64,000 nucleotides of DNA from Paraconexibacter antarcticus (GTDB lineage: Bacteria > Actinomycetota > Thermoleophilia > Solirubrobacterales > Solirubrobacteraceae). Below the pieces are notes generated by a model that saw only the letters and a list, made by a program, of their open reading frames with translations, was not told the origin of the DNA and searched no databases. The stretch is taken from the NCBI RefSeq assembly GCF_024220175.1, contig NZ_CP098502.1, forward strand, positions 1,860,001 through 1,924,000, written 5' to 3'. Of the stretch, positions 26,277-34,484 are shown piece after piece. Position 1 is the first letter of the stretch; each line of letters begins with the position of its first letter. The position numbers and the translations under genes are program-made.

Positions 26277-27686
26277 GTGACGTCCGGCGTCCCCGCTCCC
26301 AGCCTCCGGCGCGTCTGCCGGGCCGCGTGCGCGCTCGTGGCGGTCGTCGCGCTGGTCGTGTTCCTCGGCGGCTGGGTCGCCGGCGACCCGGCCCTGCGGA
26401 GCATCGTCCCCGGCACCGTCGGGATGAAGTGGCAGACCGCGGTCGGGCTCCTCGCCCTTGCCGCCGGCCTCTTCCTGCTCATCGACGCGCCGTCGCCCCG
26501 GCGTCGCCGGCTCGCGGACGCCGCTGCGCTCATCGGGCTGCTCGTCGGTGTGACGGTCCTCGCCGAGTACCTCCTCGGCTGGCGTTCCGGGCTCGACGAG
26601 TTCCTCTTCCGCGACACCGCCGGTCACCGCGTCGGGGCCGCGCACCCGGGGCGCCTGGCCCCGACGACCGCGCTCTGCCTCCTCCTCGTCGGCGCGGCCC
26701 TGCTGCTGCTCGACGCCCGCCCGGTCGGTCGCTGGCGCCCGGCCGAGCTCCTCGTCCTGCCGGTGGCCGTCGTGGGCATGCTCACGCTCATCGGCTACCT
26801 CTACGAGATCCCCGGCCTGTACGGGCCGGCGTCGGCCGCGAAGATGGCGCTCGGCACGGGGGTCTGCGTCCTCTGCCTCGCGACCGGGGTCCTCCTCGCG
26901 CGGCCGCACGGGCGCCTCGTCGCGCTCGCGACGACCGACGACCCCGGCGGCATGATGCTGCGACGGCTGCTGCCCCTCGGGATCGCGCTGCCCCTCGTCC
27001 TCGGCTGGATCCGGCTCCGGCTCGGCGAGGCCGGCATCTTCGGCCAGCGGGCCGGGACATGGTGGCTCGCGGCGTCGACCGCCGTCGTCCTCACGGTCCT
27101 GATCACGCGGGTCGCCGGGCAGCTCAGCCTGTACGCGGCGCGCGGAAGGGTCCTCGAGGCGGAGCTCGTCGCGCTCGCCAACCACGACGCGCTCACCGGG
27201 CTCTACAACCGCCACCGCTTCGACCAGGAGCTCGCGCACGCGGCCGCCGTCGCGGCCCGGGCGGGCGTCGCCTGCTCCCTGCTCATCATCGACCTCGACC
27301 GGCTGAAGGTCGTGAACGACACCCTCGGCCACCCGGCGGGCGACCGGCTGCTGCAGGACGTCGCCGGCGTCCTCACCGACCGCCTGCGCGAGACCGACGT
27401 GGCCGCCCGCATCGGGGGCGACGAGTTCGGCGTCCTCCTGCCCGCGACCACCGTGGCGGGCGCGTGCGTCCTGGCGCAGGTCCTGTGCGACGCCGTCGCG
27501 GCGCTGCGCCTCCACACCGCGGACGGCGACGCGTGGACGACCATCAGCGTCGGTGTCGCGGCGCTCGGGGCGGGGACCGGCGACACGCTCGACGCGCTGG
27601 TGCGCGCCGACCAGGCGATGTACCGCGCCAAGCGCGCGGGCGGCGGGCGCGTGGCCCGCGGCAACGAGTTCGCCACCCCGGTCTGA
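26277..27686 (+). CDS. Membrane-anchored GGDEF diguanylate cyclase
   Basis: 469 residues. About eight hydrophobic segments fill residues 15-285, then a GGDEF domain begins at NHDALTGLYNRHRF, with IIDLDRLKVVNDTLGHPAGD and an intact GGDEF active-site motif (ARIGGDEFGVLLP). It should make c-di-GMP, with the membrane part acting as an unknown sensor. No I-site RxxD is obvious five residues before GGDEF (the sequence there is RETDVAARIGG, so an RETD sits at about that spacing and may serve). I chose the GTG at 26277, since TATGGT lies directly upstream; an in-frame GTG at 26247 adds ten residues. Confidence 0.88.
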   Translation: MTSGVPAPSLRRVCRAACALVAVVALVVFLGGWVAGDPALRSIVPGTVGMKWQTAVGLLALAAGLFLLIDAPSPRRRRLADAAALIGLLVGVTVLAEYLLGWRSGLDEFLFRDTAGHRVGAAHPGRLAPTTALCLLLVGAALLLLDARPVGRWRPAELLVLPVAVVGMLTLIGYLYEIPGLYGPASAAKMALGTGVCVLCLATGVLLARPHGRLVALATTDDPGGMMLRRLLPLGIALPLVLGWIRLRLGEAGIFGQRAGTWWLAASTAVVLTVLITRVAGQLSLYAARGRVLEAELVALANHDALTGLYNRHRFDQELAHAAAVAARAGVACSLLIIDLDRLKVVNDTLGHPAGDRLLQDVAGVLTDRLRETDVAARIGGDEFGVLLPATTVAGACVLAQVLCDAVAALRLHTADGDAWTTISVGVAALGAGTGDTLDALVRADQAMYRAKRAGGGRVARGNEFATPV

Positions 27687-27740
27687 ACCCGCGCCGCAAC
27701 CGGCTTGACCGGGTGTCGAGGCCTCTGGTTGGGTGACCTC

Positions 27741-28999
27741 ATGTCGCCGCTCACCGACCCGGTCCCGCAGACGCCCGACGTCCCGCTCGAGGACCTGCGC
27801 CTCGCCGACCGCGAGCACTGGTCCGACGGCCCGCCGCTGCGGCAGTTCGCCCGGCTGCGGGCGGAGTGTCCCGTGCACTGGAGCCCCGGCATGAGCGAGT
27901 GGCCGGAGGAGGGCGGCTTCTGGTCGGTCACGACCCAGGAGCACGTGCACCAGGTCAGCCGCGACTGGCAGACCTTCTCCTCCGAGGTCGGCGGGATGCT
28001 CGCCATGCCCGCGCGGTTCTTCCCGCTCGAGATCCAGAACGGCATGTTCATCGGGATGGACCCCCCGAAGCACGACCGGCTGAAGGCGCTCTTCCAGCGG
28101 GGCTTCACCCCGCGGCGGATCGCCGAGCACGAGGACGAGATCCGGGCGATCACCTGCGAGGTCCTCGACGGCCTGCGCGGCCGGGACACCGTGGAGCTGA
28201 CGACCGACGTCGCCCAGTCGATCGTCTCGCGGGTCATCGGCCGCTTCATGGGCATCGACCCCGCCGACGACGCGGTCTGGGCCGACCTCATGAACGCGAT
28301 CGTCAGCGCGGACGACCCCGGCATCAACCCGGAGGGCCCGGAGTCGGTCATGGAGCGCGACATGCCCGAGGTCGCCCGGCGCTGCCAGGAGCTCATCGCC
28401 CGCCGGCGCGCGGACCCGACCGACGACCTCACGTCCGTCCTCGTGCACGCCGAGGTCGACGGCGAGACGCTGACGGAGTGGGAGATCATCTCCGGCTTCA
28501 TCCTCCTGATGGTCGCGGGCAACGACTCGACGAAGGCGACGTACTGCAGCGGGATGCGCGCGCTCATCGAACACCCCGACCAACGCCGGATGCTGCTCGA
28601 CGACCCGGCGCTCATCCCCGACGCGGTCGAGGAGATGCTGCGGATGTTCCGTCCTTCGCCCACTTCCGCCGGACGGCGACGACCGACACCGAGCTCGGCG
28701 GCTGCCCGATCGCCAAGGGCGACAAGGTCGTCATGTGGTACCCGTCGACCGGGCGCGACGAGGCCGTCTACGAGGACCCCGACCGCTTCGACGTCACCCG
28801 CCGGCCGGGCCACCAGGCCTTCGGAGCCGGCGGCCGGCACTTCTGCCTCGGGACCGCCCTCGCCCGGCTCGAGCTCCGCGTCATGTTCGAGGAGACACTG
28901 AAGCGCTTTCCCGCGATGACCCTCGCGGGCGAGCCGAGGATGGCGCAGGCGCTCTTCATCAACCAGCTCGCGTCACTCCCGGTGAAGCCCGAGGGCTGA
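27741..28999 (+). pseudogene. Cytochrome P450 interrupted by a one-base frameshift
   Basis: A bacterial P450 spread over two frames. From the ATG at 27741 the first frame gives a normal N-terminus, HWSDGPPLRQFARLRAECPVHW, and the I-helix LLMVAGNDSTKATYCSG, up to VEEMLRMF near 28649. The rest, SFAHFRRTATTDTELGGCPI, the ExxR-following region and the haem loop FGAGGRHFCLGTALARLELR, is in the next frame down to 28999. One extra C near 28651-28655 would restore a single 420-residue P450 with PFAHFRRTAT. So it is either a recent pseudogene or a sequencing error in a C run. The intact motifs argue for a recent event or an error. It resembles actinobacterial sterol- or fatty-acid-oxidising P450s (CYP124/125/142-like), low confidence. 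Confidence 0.9.
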
Positions 29000-29018
29000 T
29001 CGGCCGGATCCCGACCCA

Positions 29019-29038
29019 CCCCGGGTTTCGATCCGGGG
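29019..29038. terminator. Hairpin between P450 and mscS
   Basis: CCCCGG (29019-29024) and CCGGGG (29033-29038) with an eight-base loop, 19 bases after the P450 stop. It lacks a T tract; a weak terminator or processing site at best. Confidence 0.35.
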
Positions 29039-29058
29039 CCTGCGGAGACCACAGGAGC

Positions 29059-30126
29059 ATGGCCCTGTCGTCCTTCCTCGCCCTGCCCGCGCTCGCCGAC
29101 GTCTCCACGCACCGGATGACGTCGGTCTGCGGTTCCAGCCCGCACTTCTGGTGCCGGACGCTCCTCAACGCGACCGACAACCGCACGCTGTCGACGCTCT
29201 CGGACACGTTCATCGGGGTGCCGCTGCGCATCGCGGGCATCCTGCTCATCGCCTTCGTCGCGAACCGCCTCGCGCGCCGCGGGGTGCGGACGCTGCTCTC
29301 GCATCTGCAGCCCGGGGCGCTCGCGCTGCCCGAGACGGTCCGGCGCCGCCGGCGGGCCCGCCAGGACGAGCACGGCGCGGCCCGCGCCCGTCCGATGTCG
29401 AACGTCCTCGCCTCCACCGGGGAGAACAGCCTCCGCGGCGAGCAGCGGATGGACGCGCTCTCCGGCGTCCTGCGCTCGATCGTCTCCTTCGTCATCGGGC
29501 TCATCGCCGGCTTCATGATCCTCGGCGCCGTCGGCATCGACCTGCGCCCGCTGCTCGCCGGCGCCGGCATCCTCGGCCTCGCCGTCGGCTTCGGCGCGCA
29601 GTCCCTCGTGAAGGACTTCCTCAGCGGCGTCTTCATCCTCGTCGAGGACCAGTTCGGCGTCGGCGACATCGTCCAGATCGACGCCGACGCGTCCGGCACC
29701 GTCGAGCTCGTCTCGCTCCGCACGACCCGCCTGCGCGCCGTCGACGGCACCGTCTGGCACGTCCCGAACGGCCAGATCAACAAGGTCGGCAACAAGAGCC
29801 AGCTGTGGTCGCGCTCGCTCCTCGACGTGGAGGTGGCCTACGACACCGACCTCGAGCACGCCAAGCAGGTCATCCAGGACACGGCGGACATCGTCTGGAA
29901 GGAGCACGACTCCGTCCTCGAGCAGCCCGACCTGTGGGGCGTCGAGGCGCTCGGCGCCAACGGCGTCACGATCCGCCTCGTCGTGAAGACGACCCCGGCC
30001 GAGCAGTGGCGCGTGAGCCGCCTGCTCCGCGAGCGCATCAAGGCCGCCTTCGACGAGGCGGGCATCGAGATCCCGTTCCCGCAGCAGACGGTGTGGCACC
30101 GGCCCGCGGAGGAGCGGGCGGCGTGA
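29059..30126 (+). CDS. MscS-family small-conductance mechanosensitive channel
   Basis: 355 residues. Three membrane helices are followed by the signature pore-helix/beta-domain segment LLAGAGILGLAVGFGAQSLV, then KDFLSGVFILVEDQFGVGDIV and TTRLRAVDGTVWHVPNGQI. Between TM1 and TM2 is an unusually basic, probably cytosolic loop (RRRRRARQDEHGAARARP). It would open on hypo-osmotic shock and release solutes. The ATG at 29059 has AGGAG just upstream, rather close; a second GGAG lies at 29044. The N-terminus before the first helix is Cys-containing and not conserved. Confidence 0.92.
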   Translation: MALSSFLALPALADVSTHRMTSVCGSSPHFWCRTLLNATDNRTLSTLSDTFIGVPLRIAGILLIAFVANRLARRGVRTLLSHLQPGALALPETVRRRRRARQDEHGAARARPMSNVLASTGENSLRGEQRMDALSGVLRSIVSFVIGLIAGFMILGAVGIDLRPLLAGAGILGLAVGFGAQSLVKDFLSGVFILVEDQFGVGDIVQIDADASGTVELVSLRTTRLRAVDGTVWHVPNGQINKVGNKSQLWSRSLLDVEVAYDTDLEHAKQVIQDTADIVWKEHDSVLEQPDLWGVEALGANGVTIRLVVKTTPAEQWRVSRLLRERIKAAFDEAGIEIPFPQQTVWHRPAEERAA

Positions 30127-30186
30127 TCACGGGGGAGGGCGTCGTCCCCGCGGAGGGGCGTCCCTCGGCCGCCCGCCGGTCGGCCC

Positions 30187-30651
30187 CTATGCCGCCGCCG
30201 GCAGCTTGTCGAGCGCGGCCTTCAGGTCGGCCACGTCGTCGAAGGTCAGCGAGAGGAGGTTGCCGTGCTTGTGCGCGATGCGGCCCTGCTCGTCGATGAT
30301 GAAGACGGTGCGCTTGGCCATCTTCAGGCGCTTGGCGAAGATGCCGTACTGCTCCGCGACCGCGCCGTCCACGTCGGCGAGGAGCTCGGTCTTGAGGCCG
30401 TGCTTGGCGACGAACGCCTCCTTCGCGGCGACGTCGCCGGTCGAGATGCCGACGACCTTCGCGTTCAGCGACGCCATGTCGGCCTCGTTGTCGCGGTAGG
30501 AGCAGAACTGCTTCGTGCAGACGGTCGTGTCGTCCCCCGGGTAGAAGAGGAGGACGATGCGCTCACCGCGGTGCGCGGAGAGCTTGAAGGGGCCGTTCGT
30601 GCCCTTGAGCTCGAAGTCCGGGGCCGGGTCGCCGACGTTCAGGGAAGCCAT
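30187..30651 (-). CDS. bcp: Bcp/PrxQ-type peroxiredoxin
   Basis: 154 residues, thioredoxin fold. The peroxidatic Cys45 and resolving Cys50 lie in YPGDDTTVCTKQFCSYRD, the five-residue spacing of Bcp/PrxQ enzymes. DFELKGTNG and FIIDEQGRIAHKH also fit. It reduces H2O2 and organic peroxides with thioredoxin as donor. The ATG at 30651 has TAAGCT on the minus strand exactly six bases upstream and no Shine-Dalgarno, so its mRNA may be leaderless. The divergent M20 gene starts 20 bases away. Confidence 0.95.
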   Translation of the reverse strand: MASLNVGDPAPDFELKGTNGPFKLSAHRGERIVLLFYPGDDTTVCTKQFCSYRDNEADMASLNAKVVGISTGDVAAKEAFVAKHGLKTELLADVDGAVAEQYGIFAKRLKMAKRTVFIIDEQGRIAHKHGNLLSLTFDDVADLKAALDKLPAAA

Positions 30652-30671
30652 GCTTCTAGCTTACGCACGAC
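30652..30671. promoter_or_regulatory. Overlapping divergent -10 boxes between bcp and the M20 peptidase gene
   Basis: Within these 20 bases, TAGCTT (30657-30662) faces right, nine bases from the M20 ATG. TAAGCT (30663-30658, minus) faces left, six bases from the bcp ATG. They overlap by five bases, so the two promoters could not both be occupied at once. Confidence 0.45.
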
Positions 30672-31826
30672 ATGTCCGACTGGCTCACCCTGACCGCCGC
30701 CCGGATCGCGGCCACCGCGACCGACGATCTGCGCGCGCTCGTGGACGTCTCCTCGCCCTCCGGGGACGCCGCGGCCGCGGAGGCGGTCATCGCGCTGGCG
30801 ATCGAGCGGCTGCCGCCGGGCGCGAGCATCGAGCGGGTGCCCTGCTCGTCAGCCGGTCACGCGGACGACCTCATCGCGCGGGTGCGCGGGACGGGGGCGG
30901 CCCGGATCGTCCTCGTCGGTCACGTCGACACCGTGGTCGCGCACGAGCACCACGCCCCGTTGATCGCCGATCCCGCCGTCCCCGGGCGCGTCGTCGGCTC
31001 CGGCTCGATCGACATGAAGGGCGGCGACGTCCTCGCGCTGGGCGTGCTGCGCGCGCTCGCGGGCCGCCCGCAGGACTTCGCGGAGGCGGCGCTGCTGCTC
31101 GTCACCGACGAGGAGTGGCGCCTGGGCGGCTTCGCGCACACCGCCCGCTTCGCCGGCTTCGACGCCTGCCTCTGCTTCGAGGCGGGCGAGCTCGACGCCG
31201 AGGGCCACGACGCGGTCATCGTCAAGCGCAAGGCGGCGGGGACGGTCCGGGTCGTTGCGACCGGTCGTTCGGCCCACTCGGGCGCGAACCCGGACGGCGG
31301 GGCGAACGCCCTGCTCGCGCTCGCGGCCGCCGCGCAGGCCGTGGCCGCCTGCCACGACCCGCAGGGGGCGGACCACCTGACCGCGGTCCCCACCGTCATG
31401 AGCGCCGGCGGGGCGTTCAACGTCGTCCCGGCGGCGGGAGAGCTCATCTGCGACGTGCGCGCCGATCGCCTGGGGGCCATCGACCGCGTCCTCGCCGCGA
31501 TCCCCGCGGAGGTCGGCGGCGCGACGCTCGTCGCGGAGAACCAGCGCGCCTGGCCCGGGATGGACCACCGCGCGTCGATGGCCCCGGTGCTCGCGGACGC
31601 CGCCCGGCGCCTGGGTGCGCCGATCGTCGCCGGGGAGCGGGGCGGGGCCAGCGACGCGAGCCACTTCGGGGACGTGGTGCCGTTCTGCGTCGACGGGCTG
31701 GGGCCGCTCGGCGGCCTCGCGCACGCGCCCGGCGAGTACGTCGTGGAGGGCTCGCTCGAGCGCCGCGCGAAGGTCGCGCTGGCCGTCCTCGAGGCGATCC
31801 TCGCGGCCGCATCCGTCGACGCCTGA
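30672..31826 (+). CDS. M20-family zinc peptidase/deacylase (DapE/ArgE-like)
   Basis: 384 residues with the M20 metal ligands: GHVDTV (His-x-Asp), GSIDMKGG, TDEEWRLGG (Glu-Glu pair), and a terminal SDASHFGD-type His. A dimerisation domain sits between (TGRSAHSGANPDGG to VRADRLG). It resembles succinyl-diaminopimelate desuccinylase and acetylornithine deacetylase but I cannot assign the substrate; other M20 enzymes such as carboxypeptidase G2-like are possible. No pathway neighbours help. Confidence 0.85.
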   Translation: MSDWLTLTAARIAATATDDLRALVDVSSPSGDAAAAEAVIALAIERLPPGASIERVPCSSAGHADDLIARVRGTGAARIVLVGHVDTVVAHEHHAPLIADPAVPGRVVGSGSIDMKGGDVLALGVLRALAGRPQDFAEAALLLVTDEEWRLGGFAHTARFAGFDACLCFEAGELDAEGHDAVIVKRKAAGTVRVVATGRSAHSGANPDGGANALLALAAAAQAVAACHDPQGADHLTAVPTVMSAGGAFNVVPAAGELICDVRADRLGAIDRVLAAIPAEVGGATLVAENQRAWPGMDHRASMAPVLADAARRLGAPIVAGERGGASDASHFGDVVPFCVDGLGPLGGLAHAPGEYVVEGSLERRAKVALAVLEAILAAASVDA

Positions 31827-31906
31827 TCGACTCCACACCCTGTCAGGCCTCGGACGTCCGTCCAGGCATGGTTACGGAAACCCCTTGAAACCGGGATATC
31901 CGGGCT

Positions 31907-31930
31907 GGCACGCACATGGGCGTGCCTTCT
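31907..31930 (+). terminator. Hairpin with short T-rich tail after the M20 gene
   Basis: Seven-base perfect arms GGCACGC (31907-31913) and GCGTGCC (31920-31926) with a six-base loop are followed by TTCT, 80 bases after the M20 stop and before the riboswitch transcript. It is a plausible terminator for the M20 gene. Confidence 0.45.
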
Positions 31931-31957
31931 GCGCCCGGTTTCTGTACCCTTCCGCAG

Positions 31958-32128
31958 GTCGTCAATGCACATGCCGAATCGAGCGCAGCCCGCTGCGTGA
32001 GATCGGGGGAACCAACTGACCGTGCGCTCTCGCAGGCGCGGTCACTGGGGCGAATCGTCACTTCGGTGGCGTAGGGCAGCTCTTTCAGCCCGAGTCCGTC
32101 AGCTAACCCCGTAGGCGCCCGAAAGAGC
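31958..32128 (+). ncRNA. c-di-AMP riboswitch (ydaO/yuaA class)
   Basis: The leader before the NlpC/P60 gene contains the ydaO conserved blocks in order: GCCGAATC (about 31973), ATCGGGGGAACCAAC (32002-32016), TGGGGCGAATC (32046-32056), GTAGGGCAGCTCTTTCAGCC (32071-32090), GAGTCCGTCAGCTAACCCC (32092-32110) and GTAGGCG. GCTCTTTC (32079-32086) pairs with GAAAGAGC (32121-32128). In actinobacteria this class controls cell-wall hydrolase genes and turns expression down when c-di-AMP is high; that direction is family knowledge. The last stem ends a few bases before the likely GAGG ribosome site (32129-32132) of the GTG at 32143. A -10-like TACCCT is at 31945-31950. Confidence 0.93.
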
Positions 32129-32142
32129 GAGGTCTCAGCCCC

Positions 32143-33243
32143 GTGCTGCCCAGTCGTATCCGTGGTACCCATAGACAGCGTGCAGGCTCCGCCCGCCGTC
32201 GTCTCACGCACATCGCCTGCACCGTCCTGCTCGGCACGGCCGCGGTTCCCGCGATCCTGCCCGCGGCGCCCGCCGCGGCGGCCTCGCGCCACCTCGGCGA
32301 CCGCTCGCTGCGCGTCGGCATGTCCGGCCGCGACGTGAAGGAGCTGCAGAAGCTCCTGACGCAGATCGGCATCAAGGTCTCGGTGGACGGCCAGTTCGGC
32401 CCCGGCCTCAAGAAGGCCGTGCAGCGCTTCCAGCGCGTCGCCCGCCTCGACGCGAGCGGCACCGTCGGCCCGAAGACCATCACCGCCCTGCGCCGCTCGG
32501 CGGCCGGCGGCGACGCCGCCCAGTACGAGGGCGGCGGCTTCGGCACGAACACGGGCGGCACCCAGAGCCTCGGCGACCGCATCCCGGTCCGCCCCGGCAT
32601 GAGCGGCCACGACATCAAGGTCCTCCAGGACTTCCTCGGCCGCGCCGGCTTCAAGACGAGGATCGACGGCGAGTTCGGCTCGGGCACCGTCACCGCGCTC
32701 GAGAAGTTCGAGGCCGCCAACAAGCTTCCCGTCGACGACATCGTCGACGCGTCGGACATCGACGTCCTCCGCGGCCAGGCCTCGGCCGGCACCGACGCGG
32801 CCTCCGCGGCTCAGCCGCTGAAGCTCGCCCCCGGCGACCGCGCGACCGTCGGCTCCGACGGCCTGGCGATCGCTCCGGAGAACGCGCCGGACGCCGTCAA
32901 GGAGATCATCGCCGCGGGCAACAAGATCGCCAAGACCCCGTACATCTACGGCGGCGGTCACGGTAAGTGGGAGGACAAGGGCTACGACTGCTCCGGCAGC
33001 GTGAGCTACGCGCTTCACGGCGCGAACCTCCTTGACCAGCCGCTCGTCTCCGGTGACTTCCCGAACTGGGGCGCCCCCGGTCCGGGCCAGTGGGTGACGA
33101 TCTACGGCAACAGCGGCCACGTCTTCATGTACGTCGCCGGCCTGCGCTTCGACACCTCGGGCGCGAGCTCGTCCGGCAGCCGCTGGCAGTCCGCGACCCG
33201 GCCCACCAAGGGCTACGGCGTCTCGCACCCCACGGGCCTCTAG
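32143..33243 (+). CDS. Secreted NlpC/P60-like peptidoglycan hydrolase with two PG-binding domains
   Basis: 366 residues from a GTG. A signal peptide (RRLTHIACTVLLGTAAVPA, cleaving after AAAA near residue 47) precedes two peptidoglycan_binding_1 domains (about 50-123, LRVGMSGRDVKELQKLLTQI; and 145-208, VRPGMSGHDIKVLQDFL). The catalytic domain has Cys283 in GYDCSGSVSYAL and His326 in NSGHVFMYVAG, an NlpC/P60-like Cys-His arrangement. It would cut peptide stems of peptidoglycan during growth. It sits under a c-di-AMP riboswitch, linking wall cleavage to turgor signalling. A 10-bp hairpin begins nine bases after the stop. Confidence 0.93.
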   Translation: MLPSRIRGTHRQRAGSARRRLTHIACTVLLGTAAVPAILPAAPAAAASRHLGDRSLRVGMSGRDVKELQKLLTQIGIKVSVDGQFGPGLKKAVQRFQRVARLDASGTVGPKTITALRRSAAGGDAAQYEGGGFGTNTGGTQSLGDRIPVRPGMSGHDIKVLQDFLGRAGFKTRIDGEFGSGTVTALEKFEAANKLPVDDIVDASDIDVLRGQASAGTDAASAAQPLKLAPGDRATVGSDGLAIAPENAPDAVKEIIAAGNKIAKTPYIYGGGHGKWEDKGYDCSGSVSYALHGANLLDQPLVSGDFPNWGAPGPGQWVTIYGNSGHVFMYVAGLRFDTSGASSSGSRWQSATRPTKGYGVSHPTGL

Positions 33244-33251
33244 GCCCCCGG

Positions 33252-33279
33252 CCGGAGGGCGCACCCTGACGCCCTCCGG
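33252..33279 (+). promoter_or_regulatory. 10-bp hairpin covering the RBS and start of the DUF393 gene
   Basis: Arms CCGGAGGGCG (33252-33261) and CGCCCTCCGG (33270-33279) are perfectly complementary around an eight-base loop. The left arm holds the only Shine-Dalgarno-like GGAGGG. The loop holds the CTG at 33266, the only usable start of the next gene. It may end the NlpC transcript, or close the downstream ribosome site, or both. Confidence 0.6.
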
Positions 33280-33694
33280 ACCGACGCACCTGCTGTACGA
33301 CGCCGACTGCGGCTTCTGCCGCTGGTCGGTCGTCCAGCTCCTGGCCTGGGACGCGAAGGGCCGGGCCACGCTCGCGCCCGTCGCGATCCAGTCGCCCCGC
33401 GGGCAGGAGCTCCTCGCCGGCGTCGCGCCGGAGCTGCGCCTGAAGACCGCCCACGTCGTCGGCCCCGACGGCGTGGTGCACTCCGGGGGCGACGCGGTCG
33501 CCGTCGTCGGCCGCCTGCTCCGGGGCGGGCTCCCGGTCACGCTCGTCGCGCGGCTCGTCCCGTGGCTCGTCCGCTCCGGCTACGGCGTCATCGCGAGCAA
33601 CCGCGTCACCGTGAGCAAGGCGGTCCCGACGGCGGCGAAGCGGCGCGCCGACGCGGAGCTCGCCCGGCGCTCGGCGCCCGGCACCACCGCCTGA
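33266..33694 (+). CDS. DUF393 thiol-disulfide oxidoreductase-like protein, probable CTG start
   Basis: 142 residues. The protein starts LTPSGPTHLLYDADCGFCRW with the DUF393 DxxCxxC pair (Cys15, Cys18). LAPVAIQSPRGQELL, HVVGPDGVVHSGGDAV and a C-terminal region ending with PGTTA follow. DUF393 proteins have a thioredoxin-like fold and are thought to act as thiol oxidoreductases; none is well characterised to my knowledge. No ATG, GTG or TTG lies in frame between the preceding gene and the CxxC motif. The first candidate is CTG at 33266, six bases after GGAGGG. Either this is a real CTG start or a base is wrong. Starting at the next GTG (33473) would delete the active site. Confidence 0.8.
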   Translation: MTPSGPTHLLYDADCGFCRWSVVQLLAWDAKGRATLAPVAIQSPRGQELLAGVAPELRLKTAHVVGPDGVVHSGGDAVAVVGRLLRGGLPVTLVARLVPWLVRSGYGVIASNRVTVSKAVPTAAKRRADAELARRSAPGTTA

Positions 33695-33722
33695 CGCAGC
33701 CGGCCGCTAGCGTGAGGCCACC

Positions 33723-34484
33723 ATGGCCGCCTCGAAGCCGACCCCGCCCGACCCGCGTCGTCGCCACGACCCGCGGACCCCTGACGAGGAGCTGCTCGCG
33801 GCCGAGCTGCCGACCGTCACGGGCCAGTACACCGACGCGCAGCGGGTCGAGCGGATGCGGGCCGAGCTCGAGATGGGCTTCGCCGCGCTCACGGGCACGC
33901 ACCGGGCCGTCTCGATCTTCGGGTCCGCCCGCATCCCGGCGGGGGACCCGACGTACGCGCTCGCCCGCGAGGTCGGCCGGCGGCTCGGGGAGGCGGGCTT
34001 CGACGTCATCACGGGCGGCGGTCCCGGCCTCATGGAGGCGGGCAACCGCGGCGCGCAGGAGGCGGGGGCACGCTCGATCGGCCTGAACATCGAGCTGCCG
34101 TTCGAGCAGTCGCCGAACGCGTACCAGGACGTGGAGCTCATGTTCCACTACTTCTTCACGCGGAAGATCATGTTCGTCCGCTACGCCGGGGCCTTCGTCG
34201 TCATGCCGGGCGGCTTCGGCACTCTCGACGAGCTCTTCGAGTCCCTCTGCCTCATCCAGACGGGCAAGGTCGCCGACTTCCCCGTGCTGCTCGTCGGCAG
34301 CGACTTCTGGGGCGGCCTCCTCGACTGGATCCGGGCGCAGATGGTGACGCGCGGGCTCGTCTCGCCCGGGGACGTCGACCTGCTCCGCGTCACCGACTCG
34401 ATCGACGAGATCGTCGCGGTCTGCCAGGCGGCGGCCGACCGTCAGTGGGCGACGGGCGCGGGCACGTCGACCGGGTCGGGGTAG
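33723..34484 (+). CDS. LOG-family nucleotide phosphoribohydrolase (TIGR00730-like)
   Basis: 253 residues. The Rossmann-like core contains ITGGGPGLMEAGNRGA and MPGGFGTLDELFE (PGGFGT at 162-167), the two signatures of the LOG/lysine-decarboxylase-like family. These enzymes release free cytokinin-type bases from nucleoside 5'-monophosphates, and bacterial members probably handle AMP or related nucleotides. About 55 N-terminal residues precede the core. A TAGCGT box (33708-33713) lies nine bases before the ATG. The last 43 bases overlap the 3' end of the convergent phospholipase D-like gene. Confidence 0.9.
   Translation: MAASKPTPPDPRRRHDPRTPDEELLAAELPTVTGQYTDAQRVERMRAELEMGFAALTGTHRAVSIFGSARIPAGDPTYALAREVGRRLGEAGFDVITGGGPGLMEAGNRGAQEAGARSIGLNIELPFEQSPNAYQDVELMFHYFFTRKIMFVRYAGAFVVMPGGFGTLDELFESLCLIQTGKVADFPVLLVGSDFWGGLLDWIRAQMVTRGLVSPGDVDLLRVTDSIDEIVAVCQAAADRQWATGAGTSTGSG

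Noticed and set aside
29011..29045. tRNA-like T-arm (GGGTTTCGATCC) downstream of the P450
   Set aside because: No acceptor, D or anticodon arm can be built around it; it is a simple hairpin.
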